Positions 1-7,291 of a stretch of DNA of 59,518 bases are shown piece after piece (position 1 is the first letter of the stretch; each line of letters starts with the position of its first letter). Source of the DNA: Natronomonas salinimetallica (lineage in GTDB: Archaea; Halobacteriota; Halobacteria; Halobacteriales; Haloarculaceae); contig NZ_JACDNQ010000005.1 in assembly GCF_013839515.1 (NCBI RefSeq), positions 149,670 through 209,187 of the forward strand. Direction: 5' to 3'. The translations under genes and the position numbers were made by a program. The notes under the pieces were generated by a model. That model was not told the origin of the DNA. It searched no databases and saw nothing but the letters and a program-made list of their open reading frames with translations.

Positions 1-122
1 TACTATAGACTTCCTTCAGACCAAGGCTGTACCTACGAAGGGTTTCAACGGGACCGTTTAGCTCTGACTTCTCAGTATAGATATGGTTATCATATCAAAA
101 AATTATACAATTGGGCGCTGTC

Positions 123-292
123 TATAGTAGAGACCGGAAGACAAGACACATTCGATCGCACGGCCGCCGTGCGATCGATGTGTACATAGTTGCGATGTGT
201 ACATAGTTGCGATGTGTACATAGTTGCGATGTGTACATAGTTGCGATGTGTACATAGTTGCGATGTGTACATAGTTGCGATGTTTACTATAG
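123..292. repeat. Small dispersed repeat element with hairpin and six 17-bp units (copy 1)
   Basis: The element begins TATAGTAGAG and ends near TTTACTATAG, giving short inverted ends. Inside is a near-perfect palindrome (arms of 11 bp at 153-163 and 167-177, built on CGATCGCACGG), then six exact copies of a 17-bp unit (TGTACATAGTTGCGATG) at 181-282. A second copy at 20211-20294 has the same order of parts but a single 17-bp unit. The two copies show this is a dispersed non-autonomous element whose internal unit expanded here. No protein of its own is credible: the 82-residue reading frame on the minus strand is only translated repeat. Confidence 0.85.
181..282. repeat. Tandem array, 6 x 17 bp
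   Basis: Six back-to-back identical copies of TGTACATAGTTGCGATG occupy exactly 102 bp. The unit contains the palindrome TGTACA. There are no spacers, so this is not a CRISPR. The array sits between the hairpin of the element and a transposase remnant. Confidence 0.95.
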
Positions 293-325
293 TTAAGTCA
301 GTTTGAGAAGTGAGCAGGCCGTTGA

Positions 326-620
326 GTGGCTTGTCCAAAGAGGCTCGCAGACCTGCTCAACGAGACGTTTGAGGCGGGTTTAGCTATCAGACTGCCCTTG
401 CTCGATCAGGACGAGCGGTCGGCTCGACTACGTCGACCGAAACCTCATCGAAAAGTGGTTTTACACACTCAACAGGCGGGTCGACCGCTTCCGTACCTCG
501 TGGGTCGGCAGTCGGTCAAGCGCACGCGAATAGTTTGAACAGTTCGCACACTACTATAACCGCCAACGACCGCGTCAATCGCTCGATGGACGAGCGCCAG
601 TCGACGAGGTGCTGAACTAG
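326..620 (+). pseudogene. Decayed IS6-like transposase
   Basis: The start at 326 reads as the N-terminus of haloarchaeal IS6-type transposases (RLADLLNETFEAGL). The middle is deleted. The C-terminal catalytic part resumes near 385 (YQTALAR), shifts frame before 429, and continues in one frame to the stop at 618-620. That frame carries the conserved RNLIEKW, WVGSRSS and HYYNRQRPRQSLDG blocks. An in-frame TAG at 531-533 stands where relatives usually have Trp. Deletion, frameshift and stop together mean the gene is dead. The family is recognised from remembered motifs, not from a search. Confidence 0.8.
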
Positions 621-652
621 ACAGTATCTTTAACGTCTTATTGTCAGTTTAT

Positions 653-2605
653 TTAAATATCCGAGATCCGGGGGTACTCCTCCGAAAGCGCAGCGGCGTC
701 CTCGGGCAGCAAGGCGACGACGAGATACTCGCTGAAGCCCTCGACGTACTCGACGAGGGCGGCGATGCGGTCGGAGTCGATGGCTTCGAGCGAATCCAAA
801 AGCATGAACGGAACCGTCTCGTAGACCTCGTGGGCCAGATAGCCGGCCAGCGCGAAGACGAGGCCCGTCACCTCCCGTTCGCTCTCGGAGAGGTGATCAA
901 TCGTGTCCTCGTAGGTCACGCCGCTGTCCGTCTGGCGGACGATGTGGAGTTCGAAGACGCTCTTCGTGACCTTGCGTCGCCCCTCGCGTACCTCCTGTTC
1001 GACGCGCTCGAGCCAGATCCGCTCGAGGTTGCTGTAACCGAGGATATCGAGTACTGACGCCATGTGGTCGTTGAACCCCTCGATGGCCTGTTTTTCGATG
1101 CGGTCGATCCTCGTCCGGAGGTCTCCGATCTCGGCGGTCAGTTCCTCGCGGCGTTGTCGGAGCTCCGACTCGGCGTCGAGGCGTCCTTCGATCCGTGCGA
1201 TCTCCGATTCGAGGTCTTCGAGTTCCCCCTCGAGGCGGCCGAGTTCGTACTCGTACTGGTTGGCTTCTTTGTGGATATCGAGGATCTCCTCGTAGCTGTC
1301 GTCCTCCAGCGATTCGATCTCGGCTTCGAGGGCCTCGATCTCGGCCTGCAGCGTTTCGCGCCGGTCGGTGAGGCGTTCGATCGCCGACTCGCTGTCCGCG
1401 AGTTCGGCTTCGAGGGTCGAGCGCTGTCGCTGCAGCCGTTCGCGCCGTCGCTGTTGCTCTTCGAGGGCACGGACCTCGTCCGTCAGGTCGTCGAGTCGGT
1501 CCTCGATCTCGTTTATCTCGCCGAGTTTACGCTGACTGAGCTCCTGGAGTCGGGTGACGGTCGTCTCGATCTGCTCGTGGGGGACGTCGCTCCCGCAGGT
1601 CCAGCAGGTAACGGTCTCGTCGGGCAGGAGTTCGTCGGTCAGTTCCCCACCGTCGCCGCCGTCGGCCGGCGGTTCGAGCGCGTCGAGGAGATCCCCGTCG
1701 TCGTCGTCGAGCATGTCCTGGTTGAACCGGATGACGCTCTGGACTTCGTTGATCTCCGATTCGAGCCCGCGTTTTTGCTCCCGAAGCCCCTCGATCCGCG
1801 CTTTTCGCTCCTCGATTTCGCCCATCGGGGTCTCCGGTAGCTCCTCGAACTCCGCCTCGAGTTCTCGCTTCCGCGTCCGGGCCGCTTCGAGGCTCTCTCG
1901 CTCCGTTTCGAGCTCATACCGGATGTCTTCGAGTTCGGAGCGCTTCGAGCGAAGGTCCGTGAGCCGCTCTTCGAGTTCGGCTTTCTCCTCGCGGGTCTGT
2001 TCGACGTTTGCGTCCCTCGCCTCGAGTTCCGCTTCCGTGTCCGCCAACCCCGATTTCGCCTCTTCGATCGCCGCTTCGAGCCGGGTCCGTTCCTCCTCGA
2101 GGGACGGCAGTCGGTCCTTCAGCCCGTCCAGCTCTTCGAGCTCCGTTTCGGTCTCGTTTCGTTTCCGGACGTGTCGCTCTATCCGTCGCTGTATCTCGTC
2201 GGTATCGACGGGCCGCATGATCAGATCGCGCAGGTCGTCGTTCGTGGCGACCGCGCGGCGTGCCTCGTTGGATTCGAGGAGAAACGCGAAGAGCTCGGCG
2301 AGCGTCGGATCCTCGAGATACGGCTCCCCGTCGGCGATGACGGTGCTTCCCTGTCTCGTGAACTCCCGGGCGTACGCCTCTCCGTCGATCGTTATCTCGA
2401 CGCTCGCGCTGTCTGCGTCCCCCTTCATCGAGACGTTATCGCTTCCGAGAGCGGCCATGATCGCCTGTAGCAGCGACGTTCGGTTCGTCGCGTTCTCACC
2501 GGCGAGGACGCTCACCCCTGGGGTAAACGTGACGGACGTATCGTCGATTCCGCCGATGTTCCGGACGGATAGTTTGGCTTTCTCTACGGCCTGCTCCGTG
2601 CTCAT
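653..2605 (-). CDS. SMC/Rad50-like coiled-coil ATPase (haloarchaeal SMC-related protein)
   Basis: The 650-residue protein has an N-terminal ABC-ATPase half with a P-loop-like stretch (VLAGENATNRTS, a weak Walker A lacking GK), long coiled coils rich in Glu, Arg and Leu at about residues 150-560, and a central CWTC motif resembling the Rad50 zinc hook. The C-terminal half carries a signature-like LSESER and a Walker-B-like stretch (PFMLLDSLEAID). Start: ATG at 2605 (MSTEQAVEKAK); a longer frame reaching 2692 looks like translated upstream DNA. It diverges from the rdfA-type gene with 131 bp between starts, a pairing known in Haloferax, where the neighbour is an SMC-like gene I recall as sph3. 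A role in cell shape or chromosome organisation is inferred from that context. Confidence 0.85.
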   Translation of the reverse strand: MSTEQAVEKAKLSVRNIGGIDDTSVTFTPGVSVLAGENATNRTSLLQAIMAALGSDNVSMKGDADSASVEITIDGEAYAREFTRQGSTVIADGEPYLEDPTLAELFAFLLESNEARRAVATNDDLRDLIMRPVDTDEIQRRIERHVRKRNETETELEELDGLKDRLPSLEEERTRLEAAIEEAKSGLADTEAELEARDANVEQTREEKAELEERLTDLRSKRSELEDIRYELETERESLEAARTRKRELEAEFEELPETPMGEIEERKARIEGLREQKRGLESEINEVQSVIRFNQDMLDDDDGDLLDALEPPADGGDGGELTDELLPDETVTCWTCGSDVPHEQIETTVTRLQELSQRKLGEINEIEDRLDDLTDEVRALEEQQRRRERLQRQRSTLEAELADSESAIERLTDRRETLQAEIEALEAEIESLEDDSYEEILDIHKEANQYEYELGRLEGELEDLESEIARIEGRLDAESELRQRREELTAEIGDLRTRIDRIEKQAIEGFNDHMASVLDILGYSNLERIWLERVEQEVREGRRKVTKSVFELHIVRQTDSGVTYEDTIDHLSESEREVTGLVFALAGYLAHEVYETVPFMLLDSLEAIDSDRIAALVEYVEGFSEYLVVALLPEDAAALSEEYPRISDI

Positions 2606-2736
2606 GGTCCCCCTATTACGCCTCGGAAAATAAGTATGATGAAACACGGCCCGCCGTTCGCTCCGGATCCTCGGGTCCGCAGATTCGGACACCCGGCGAA
2701 CATAAGATACTAACAGACACCTGCCCTTCGGTATCT
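2606..2736. promoter_or_regulatory. Divergent promoter region between SMC-like gene and rdfA
   Basis: This 131-bp region separates two divergent starts. Candidate TATA-like boxes are AATAAGTATG near 2629-2638, which would serve the minus-strand gene, and CATAAGATAC near 2701-2710, which lies about 27-36 bases before the rdfA ATG. Shared control of the two genes is likely from the arrangement. Transcription starts are not visible from sequence. Confidence 0.5.
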
Positions 2737-3357
2737 ATGGGAGATGACGAGGACAGTTCCGGCTCGGGACGGGGACGCCGGAGTAAGGTCGTCCGCCTCA
2801 TCGAAGAGTACGACATGGAGGAGTTGGGGGCCGAACTGGAACGGCTCTGGACCGCCGAGGAGGACCGACGCAGTCTCCGGCAGTTAGCGACGTATTTCAA
2901 CCAACGGCTGCTCAGGCGCGCACTCGAACGCGCCGATCTTCGACCGCTCGACGGCGAGGTCGAGAACACCTACCGACTGCTGACCGAGGACTCCGGGGGA
3001 GCGGACAAAACCCGAATCCGCCGCCGACTCGAACGCGACGGCCTCGACGTCGAGGCGCTCGAATCGGATTTCGTCACCTACCAGGCGATCCGGACCTACC
3101 TGCAGAAACACCGCGGTGCCGAGTACACCCCCGACGAGACCGATCCGCTCGAGCGCGAGATCTCGAACATCCAACAGCTCCGGGGACGGGTCGACTCCGT
3201 CACCGAGGGAAAACTCGAACAGCTTCAGTCGGGCGATCATCTCGAGCTCGGGGCGTTTCGGACGCTCGTCGACGTCCGTATCGTCTGTGAGGACTGCAAT
3301 ACACAGTTCGACGTCGTCGAACTGCTCGAGCGCGGCCACTGTAACTGTACGGAGTGA
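2737..3357 (+). CDS. rdfA: RdfA-type rod-determining factor
   Basis: This 206-residue acidic, mostly helical protein matches the haloarchaeal RdfA pattern. It has a basic N-terminal tail followed by KVVRLIEEYDM, helical segments through about residue 165, and a C-terminal half zinc-ribbon (CEDC, later CNC). RdfA is known in Haloferax volcanii as a factor needed for rod shape, encoded beside an SMC-like gene, as here. Molecular activity is not established. The last codons and the stop lie inside the first of two exact 35-bp repeats, so the 3' end has been duplicated downstream. Assignment rests on recognition of sequence and neighbourhood. Confidence 0.8.
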   Translation: MGDDEDSSGSGRGRRSKVVRLIEEYDMEELGAELERLWTAEEDRRSLRQLATYFNQRLLRRALERADLRPLDGEVENTYRLLTEDSGGADKTRIRRRLERDGLDVEALESDFVTYQAIRTYLQKHRGAEYTPDETDPLEREISNIQQLRGRVDSVTEGKLEQLQSGDHLELGAFRTLVDVRIVCEDCNTQFDVVELLERGHCNCTE

Positions 3358-3417
3358 CGACGTGTACATACGAGTGACAATGTACGGAGTGACGACGTGT
3401 ACATACGAGTGACAATG
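3348..3417. repeat. 2 x 35-bp exact tandem repeat spanning the rdfA stop
   Basis: The unit begins TACGGAGTGACGACGTG and ends GACAATG, with copies at 3348-3382 and 3383-3417. The first copy contains the last codons and the TGA of rdfA. Each copy carries GTGTACATA, the same 9-mer found in the 17-bp array at 181-282. Confidence 0.95.
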
Positions 3418-3955
3418 CGTACGAGGTGACCGTAACGAAGCGGACCGACACGCCCAGGGGCTGTCCCAGCGCCGCCGACCGCCTCGCCGATGGCTCGCGA
3501 CCGGGAGCGTACGGCGAACCGCGAGCGCATCCGACGGCGCGAACGGCCGGTGGTGCATAACAGCGCTAAATCTGTTATGATATACGCCGTGTGTCGGCCG
3601 CCGTTTCATTCAAATTTATCGTACTATCGCGTTGCTGTTAGAATCCTATCAAAACGAACAGCCGATCATCGGTCCCGACCGGACGATACGGTCCCCGTCC
3701 GCGGGACGGAACGGCCGCACCCGCCGCATACGAGCGTACATATAACACCAAAACGGCGGTGGACGGCCTCATACGGCGCGTATATATAACCACTGCCGCA
3801 ACGGGAGCCGCGTTCGATATCCCGCGGACCGACGGAACGATCCCCGTTGGCGGTCCGGATCGGCAAAAATAACAGATGTCTATACTGATATGATATAATG
3901 TATGTCTGCCCGGCTCAGTCCCACCGACCGATCGGATCATGGATGAACGATACCC
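3418..3955. other. Intergenic region, no credible gene
   Basis: About 540 bp lie between rdfA and the next gene. The second half is AT-richer with several TATA-like tracts (for example near 3738, 3781 and 3888-3900) and two similar segments ending CATATAAC and TATATAAC about 50 bp apart. Open frames here have un-haloarchaeal composition (low Asp/Glu, high Arg/Pro), so I call no gene. An unannotated small RNA is possible but unsupported. Confidence 0.5.
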
Positions 3956-3957
3956 TA

Positions 3958-3967
3958 CGTTTATATA
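3958..3967 (+). promoter_or_regulatory. TATA box for the Nudix-like gene
   Basis: GTTTATATAT lies about 26 bases before the ATG at 3989, the spacing expected for a leaderless archaeal transcript. Confidence 0.65.
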
Positions 3968-3988
3968 TCCGTCAGCCGTGCGGCCGAT

Positions 3989-4447
3989 ATGGAGTGTTCG
4001 CTCTCGGAGGGCGCATCCCGGTATCTGGATACGCTCTACGAGGAGTACGAGCGTTTCGACGTCCAGCAGACGACGGTAGGGGTCAGCTGTGAGGAGTTCG
4101 ACGCCATCGCCGAGCGGCCCGACGGGATCGCCGTCCGTGCCAGAATCAGGGGGGAAGACGGCTTCTTGATGCGTCCGGACGGTAACGACTGGACCCTTCC
4201 GGGCGGGATACTCGATGCCGATCCGGACCGGGAGACGGTGGCCGAACGTCTCGAACGGTGGACCGGCCTCCGATGCCGGATAGAGGGGCTCGATCGTGTC
4301 TCCCTCGTCGGCCTGCAGTGTGAGGCCGCAACCGAGGAACTGTGGACGATTTCGGCGGTGTTCTCGACGACGGCGACCGGAGGCTCGCCGCGTGGGCACG
4401 CCGCCTGGCGGAACCGGAAGACGCCGATCACGGTCCCATCGTTATAA
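3989..4447 (+). CDS. Nudix-fold protein with degenerate Nudix box
   Basis: This 152-residue protein resembles haloarchaeal Nudix hydrolases: a helical start (RYLDTLYEEYERF), then strands leading to WTLPGGILDADPDRETVAERLERW. The Nudix box should read G-x5-E-x7-REuxEE. Here the first Glu is Asp and REuxEE is ERLERW, so the metal-binding glutamates are lost. Compare the intact box at 11980-12546. The end (AAWRNRK) still looks like the family, so I see no frameshift. It is probably a non-catalytic ligand-binding or decayed member. Its stop is 53 bp before endonuclease III. Confidence 0.65.
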   Translation: MECSLSEGASRYLDTLYEEYERFDVQQTTVGVSCEEFDAIAERPDGIAVRARIRGEDGFLMRPDGNDWTLPGGILDADPDRETVAERLERWTGLRCRIEGLDRVSLVGLQCEAATEELWTISAVFSTTATGGSPRGHAAWRNRKTPITVPSL

Positions 4448-4500
4448 CTGAGCGACGGCCGACCCGACATAGCCAAGGGGCGGCCGCCCGCGTTCGAGGT

Positions 4501-5184
4501 ATGGGCACGCCGCTCGATTCACGCGAGGCGCAGGTCGACGAAGTGCTGGACCGGCTTTACGAACAGTATCCCGACCCCGAGATATCGCTCGATTTTTCGA
4601 ACCGACTGGAACTCCTCATCGCGGTCGTCCTCTCCGCACAGTGTACCGACGAACGGGTCAACGACGTGACGGCCGAGCTCTTCGAGACGTACGATGGCCC
4701 CGAGGCCTACGCCGAGGCCGACGAGTCCGAACTCGCGGAGGCGATCAACTCGATCACCTACTACAACAGCAAGGCGGGCTACATCAAATCGGCCTGTCAG
4801 GACGTCGTGGAGATCCACGACGGCGAGGTACCGGATACCATGTCGGCTCTGACCGACCTCGCGGGCGTCGGGCGTAAGACGGCGAACGTCGTCCTCCAGC
4901 ACGGCCACGAGGTCGTCGAGGGAATCGTCGTCGACACCCACGTCCAGCGGATCTCCCGCCGACTCGGGCTGACCGAAGAACACACCCCCGAGAAGATCGA
5001 GGCGGATCTCGTGGGGATCGTCCCCGAGGACGACTGGAAGGAGTTCACTCATCTGCTGATCAGCCACGGTCGCGAGACCTGTTCCGCGAGAAATCCCGAC
5101 TGTTCGGCGTGCGTCCTAGAGGACGTCTGTCCGTCCTCGAAACTCGACAGCGATGTCGATCTGGCCGACGGTAGCGAGTGGTGA
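4501..5184 (+). CDS. nth: Endonuclease III (DNA glycosylase/AP lyase)
   Basis: This 227-residue HhH-GPD enzyme excises oxidised pyrimidines and cleaves at AP sites in base-excision repair. Visible features are the helix-hairpin-helix LAGVGRKTANVV (about residues 118-129) with the catalytic Lys, the catalytic Asp in VDTHVQR, and a C-terminal [4Fe-4S] motif C-x6-C-x2-C-x5-C (CSARNPDCSACVLEDVC). Length is typical. The start at 4501 (MGTPLDSREAQ) is preferred over an upstream ATG at 4342 that would add 53 residues overlapping the Nudix gene. Confidence 0.95.
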   Translation: MGTPLDSREAQVDEVLDRLYEQYPDPEISLDFSNRLELLIAVVLSAQCTDERVNDVTAELFETYDGPEAYAEADESELAEAINSITYYNSKAGYIKSACQDVVEIHDGEVPDTMSALTDLAGVGRKTANVVLQHGHEVVEGIVVDTHVQRISRRLGLTEEHTPEKIEADLVGIVPEDDWKEFTHLLISHGRETCSARNPDCSACVLEDVCPSSKLDSDVDLADGSEW

Positions 5185-5287
5185 GGTGGGCGGTTCGGGT
5201 CTCACGGCTCGGTACGGCGGACGAGTCCCGTCGAACGGCGTCAGACGCCCCGAAACGCTTTTTTGCATCGGATTCGACTGGCAAACG

Positions 5288-6094
5288 ATGAGTGAACTCG
5301 GCGATCTCCTGGACGATATCGTGTCGGACGTCGACGGGACGCTTTTGTTCTCCCCGAGTGGGTCACTATACGAGCGCTTCGCCGAGGTCGACGATCCGGT
5401 CGTCGTCTCGAAGACGAACTCGGTCGGTGCCGACCGGTACGTCGGATTGCCCCTCGAGTTCGGCGACGTCCGCGAGCGGGTCCGGTTCGGCGTCGAGGGG
5501 GCGCTCGAAAACGGGTTCGTCGAGGAGGGCCAACAGCTCGCCTGCGCGATCGCGCTGTTCTCCGAGGACCTCGATACGGTCACCCGCGTCCGGGCGGGCG
5601 ACTTCGAGCGCTCCGGCGTCTATGACCTCTTCGTCAACAGCCGCGCGCAACCGGAGGTCATCCAGAACGTCCTGGAGGTCGCTATCGAGTTAGGCAAGAA
5701 GGGCCAAAAAGGCAAACGCGTCGGCGCGCTGTTCGTCGTCGGCGACGCCGGAAAGGTGATGAACAAATCCCGGCCGCTCAGCTACAACCCGTTCGAGAAG
5801 AGCCACGTTCACGTCGGCGACCCGATCGTCGACGTCATGCTCAAGGAGTTCTCGCGGCTCGACGGCGCCTTCGTCATCAGCGATTCCGGAAAGATCGTCT
5901 CGGCGTACCGGTATCTCGAACCCGCCGCCGAGGGCGTCGACATCCCGAAGGGACTCGGGGCGCGCCACATGGCCGCGGGCGCGATCACCAAGGACACGAA
6001 CGCCGTCGCGGTCGTGCTTTCGGAATCCGACGGCCTCGTTCGGGCGTTCTCCGGCGGCGAGATACTCCTGGAGTTGGATCCGGAGGAGTACTGA
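5288..6094 (+). CDS. dacZ: Diadenylate cyclase DacZ (c-di-AMP synthase)
   Basis: The 268-residue protein ends in a DisA_N/DAC domain that makes c-di-AMP from two ATP. The DGA motif (RLDGAFVISDSG) and the RH motif (GARHMAAGA) are both present in the C-terminal third. The N-terminal domain is the archaeal DacZ type. The start ATG at 5288 gives MSELGDLLDDIV; upstream residues in the same frame overlap the nth end and look non-coding. The stop overlaps the ATG of the MscS-like gene (TGATG), so the two are co-transcribed. In haloarchaea c-di-AMP is tied to osmotic stress, which fits a mechanosensitive channel partner. Confidence 0.93.
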   Translation: MSELGDLLDDIVSDVDGTLLFSPSGSLYERFAEVDDPVVVSKTNSVGADRYVGLPLEFGDVRERVRFGVEGALENGFVEEGQQLACAIALFSEDLDTVTRVRAGDFERSGVYDLFVNSRAQPEVIQNVLEVAIELGKKGQKGKRVGALFVVGDAGKVMNKSRPLSYNPFEKSHVHVGDPIVDVMLKEFSRLDGAFVISDSGKIVSAYRYLEPAAEGVDIPKGLGARHMAAGAITKDTNAVAVVLSESDGLVRAFSGGEILLELDPEEY

Positions 6095-6885
6095 TGTATC
6101 CGCTCGTCGTCCGCGGCTGGTACGGCGGACTCTCGGCGCCCGAACGGAACCTGCTTACCGCCCTCGTGGTCCTCTTTTTGGGGATCACCGTCGGTGCCAT
6201 CGCCGCCCTACTCGTCCGTCGACTGTTGCTCGCACTCGACGTCGACGACGCCGTCGAGGGGACCTCCTTCGAACGGACCGCGAGACAACTCGACGGCTCG
6301 ACCGTCCAGTTCCTCTCGCGACTCGTCGGCGCGTTCGTCTTTTTTCTCGCGGGGTTGTACGCGATACGGACCATCGGCCTGGTCCCGGAGGAGGCGTTGA
6401 TCGAGGAGATCGGCGCGTTCCTCCCGCAACTGTTCGTCGCGATCGTCGTCGTGTTGGTCGGCCTCGTCGTCGGTGACAAAGCCGAGATCGTCGTCAGCGA
6501 ACGACTCCGGAGCGTAAAGCTCCCCGAAGTGGCGGTCGTTGGGACGCTGTTGAAACTGTCGATACTCTACGTCGCTTCGCTCGTCGCGCTGTCGCAACTC
6601 GGCGTGGCGACGGCGGCGCTTTTGATTTTGCTCGCCGCCTACACCTTCGGTGTCTTCTTTCTCGCCGGGCTGGCGTTCAAAGACCTGCTCGCCTCCGCGG
6701 CCGCGGGCGTCTATCTCCTCATGACCGAGCCGTATGCGATCGGCGACGAAGTCGAGATCGACGGACACCGTGGGGTCGTCCAGGAGATCGACGTCTTCGT
6801 TACCTGCATCGAGGACGACGGCGAGGAGTACGTCGTTCCGAACCGGAAGGTGCTCCGTGAAGGCGCGATGCGAATCCGTGGCTAA
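6094..6885 (+). CDS. MscS-family mechanosensitive channel
   Basis: The 263-residue membrane protein has hydrophobic segments at about residues 20-43, 70-92, 108-128, 145-165 and 175-195, followed by a short MscS beta-domain (YAIGDEVEIDGHRGVVQEID, then EEYVVPNRKV). It overlaps dacZ by one base, implying translational coupling. It probably releases ions or osmolytes on hypo-osmotic shock. It is short for the family, lacking a long C-terminal cytosolic cage. The stop TAA at 6883-6885 touches the left end of a MITE. Confidence 0.88.
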   Translation: MYPLVVRGWYGGLSAPERNLLTALVVLFLGITVGAIAALLVRRLLLALDVDDAVEGTSFERTARQLDGSTVQFLSRLVGAFVFFLAGLYAIRTIGLVPEEALIEEIGAFLPQLFVAIVVVLVGLVVGDKAEIVVSERLRSVKLPEVAVVGTLLKLSILYVASLVALSQLGVATAALLILLAAYTFGVFFLAGLAFKDLLASAAAGVYLLMTEPYAIGDEVEIDGHRGVVQEIDVFVTCIEDDGEEYVVPNRKVLREGAMRIRG

Positions 6886-6993
6886 TACTGTCGGACGTAA
6901 CTACTTGAATCGAAAATCTCTGAGCGTCGTGTTACAGTACGGTTTCGTCTATCTGAACGATTCAGGTATTCACGAAATTACGTCCGACAGTAT
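6885..6993. mobile_element. 109-bp MITE with 16-bp perfect terminal inverted repeats
   Basis: The left end ATACTGTCGGACGTAA (6885-6900) is the exact reverse complement of 6978-6993. The interior is AT-rich and non-coding. The outermost bases overlap the mscS stop codon, so the element inserted at, or supplies, the end of that gene. Related ends occur at 29840-30042 and 10173-10199. No clear target-site duplication can be read. Confidence 0.9.
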
Positions 6994-7026
6994 AACTTTA
7001 GGTTCCCGGCGGACGACTGCCCACGT

Positions 7027-7290
7027 ATGCTGACGCTGACCCTCGATTCGTTCATGATCGAACTCAAAGACGGAAGTCTCAAGAACGTCGGACCGACGGA
7101 CAAATCGGCGACGGCGAAACTCTTCGACGTCGAGTCCGTCGAGGCCCGTGCGTTCGGCGACAGCCAGCTCAAGATCGTTGCCGAGGACGCCGCCGGGGAC
7201 GAAGTCCAGATCGCGCTGTCCCCCGAGGACGCCGCGGCGCTCGCCGAGGAGCTCGAAACGCTGTCCGCGGGCCACGAGAAAGCGGAGTAG
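7027..7290 (+). CDS. Conserved haloarchaeal protein, 87 aa
   Basis: This small acidic protein (MLTLTLDSFMIELKDGS...) consists of alternating short strands and a C-terminal helix (EDAAALAEELETLSAGHEKAE). There are no Cys, no membrane segment and no motif I can assign. Acidic composition and codon use match neighbouring genes, so it is probably real. The start ATG at 7027 lies 33 bp after the MITE, whose AT-rich right end (TATAACTTTA at 6991-7000) supplies a TATA-like promoter for it. Function unknown. Confidence 0.75.
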   Translation: MLTLTLDSFMIELKDGSLKNVGPTDKSATAKLFDVESVEARAFGDSQLKIVAEDAAGDEVQIALSPEDAAALAEELETLSAGHEKAE

Positions 7291-7291
7291 G

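Noticed and set aside
1064-1840. 258-residue plus-strand frame opposite the SMC-like gene
   Set aside because: Antisense to coiled-coil coding sequence; no family recognisable.
3490-3789. 99-residue frame in the gap after rdfA
   Set aside because: Arg/His/Pro-rich with low acidic content, no ribosome or promoter support, and no conserved feature.
4300-4447. Possible frameshift at the end of the degenerate Nudix gene
   Set aside because: The existing end (AAWRNRK) resembles related Nudix C-termini, so an intact short gene is more likely than a frame error.
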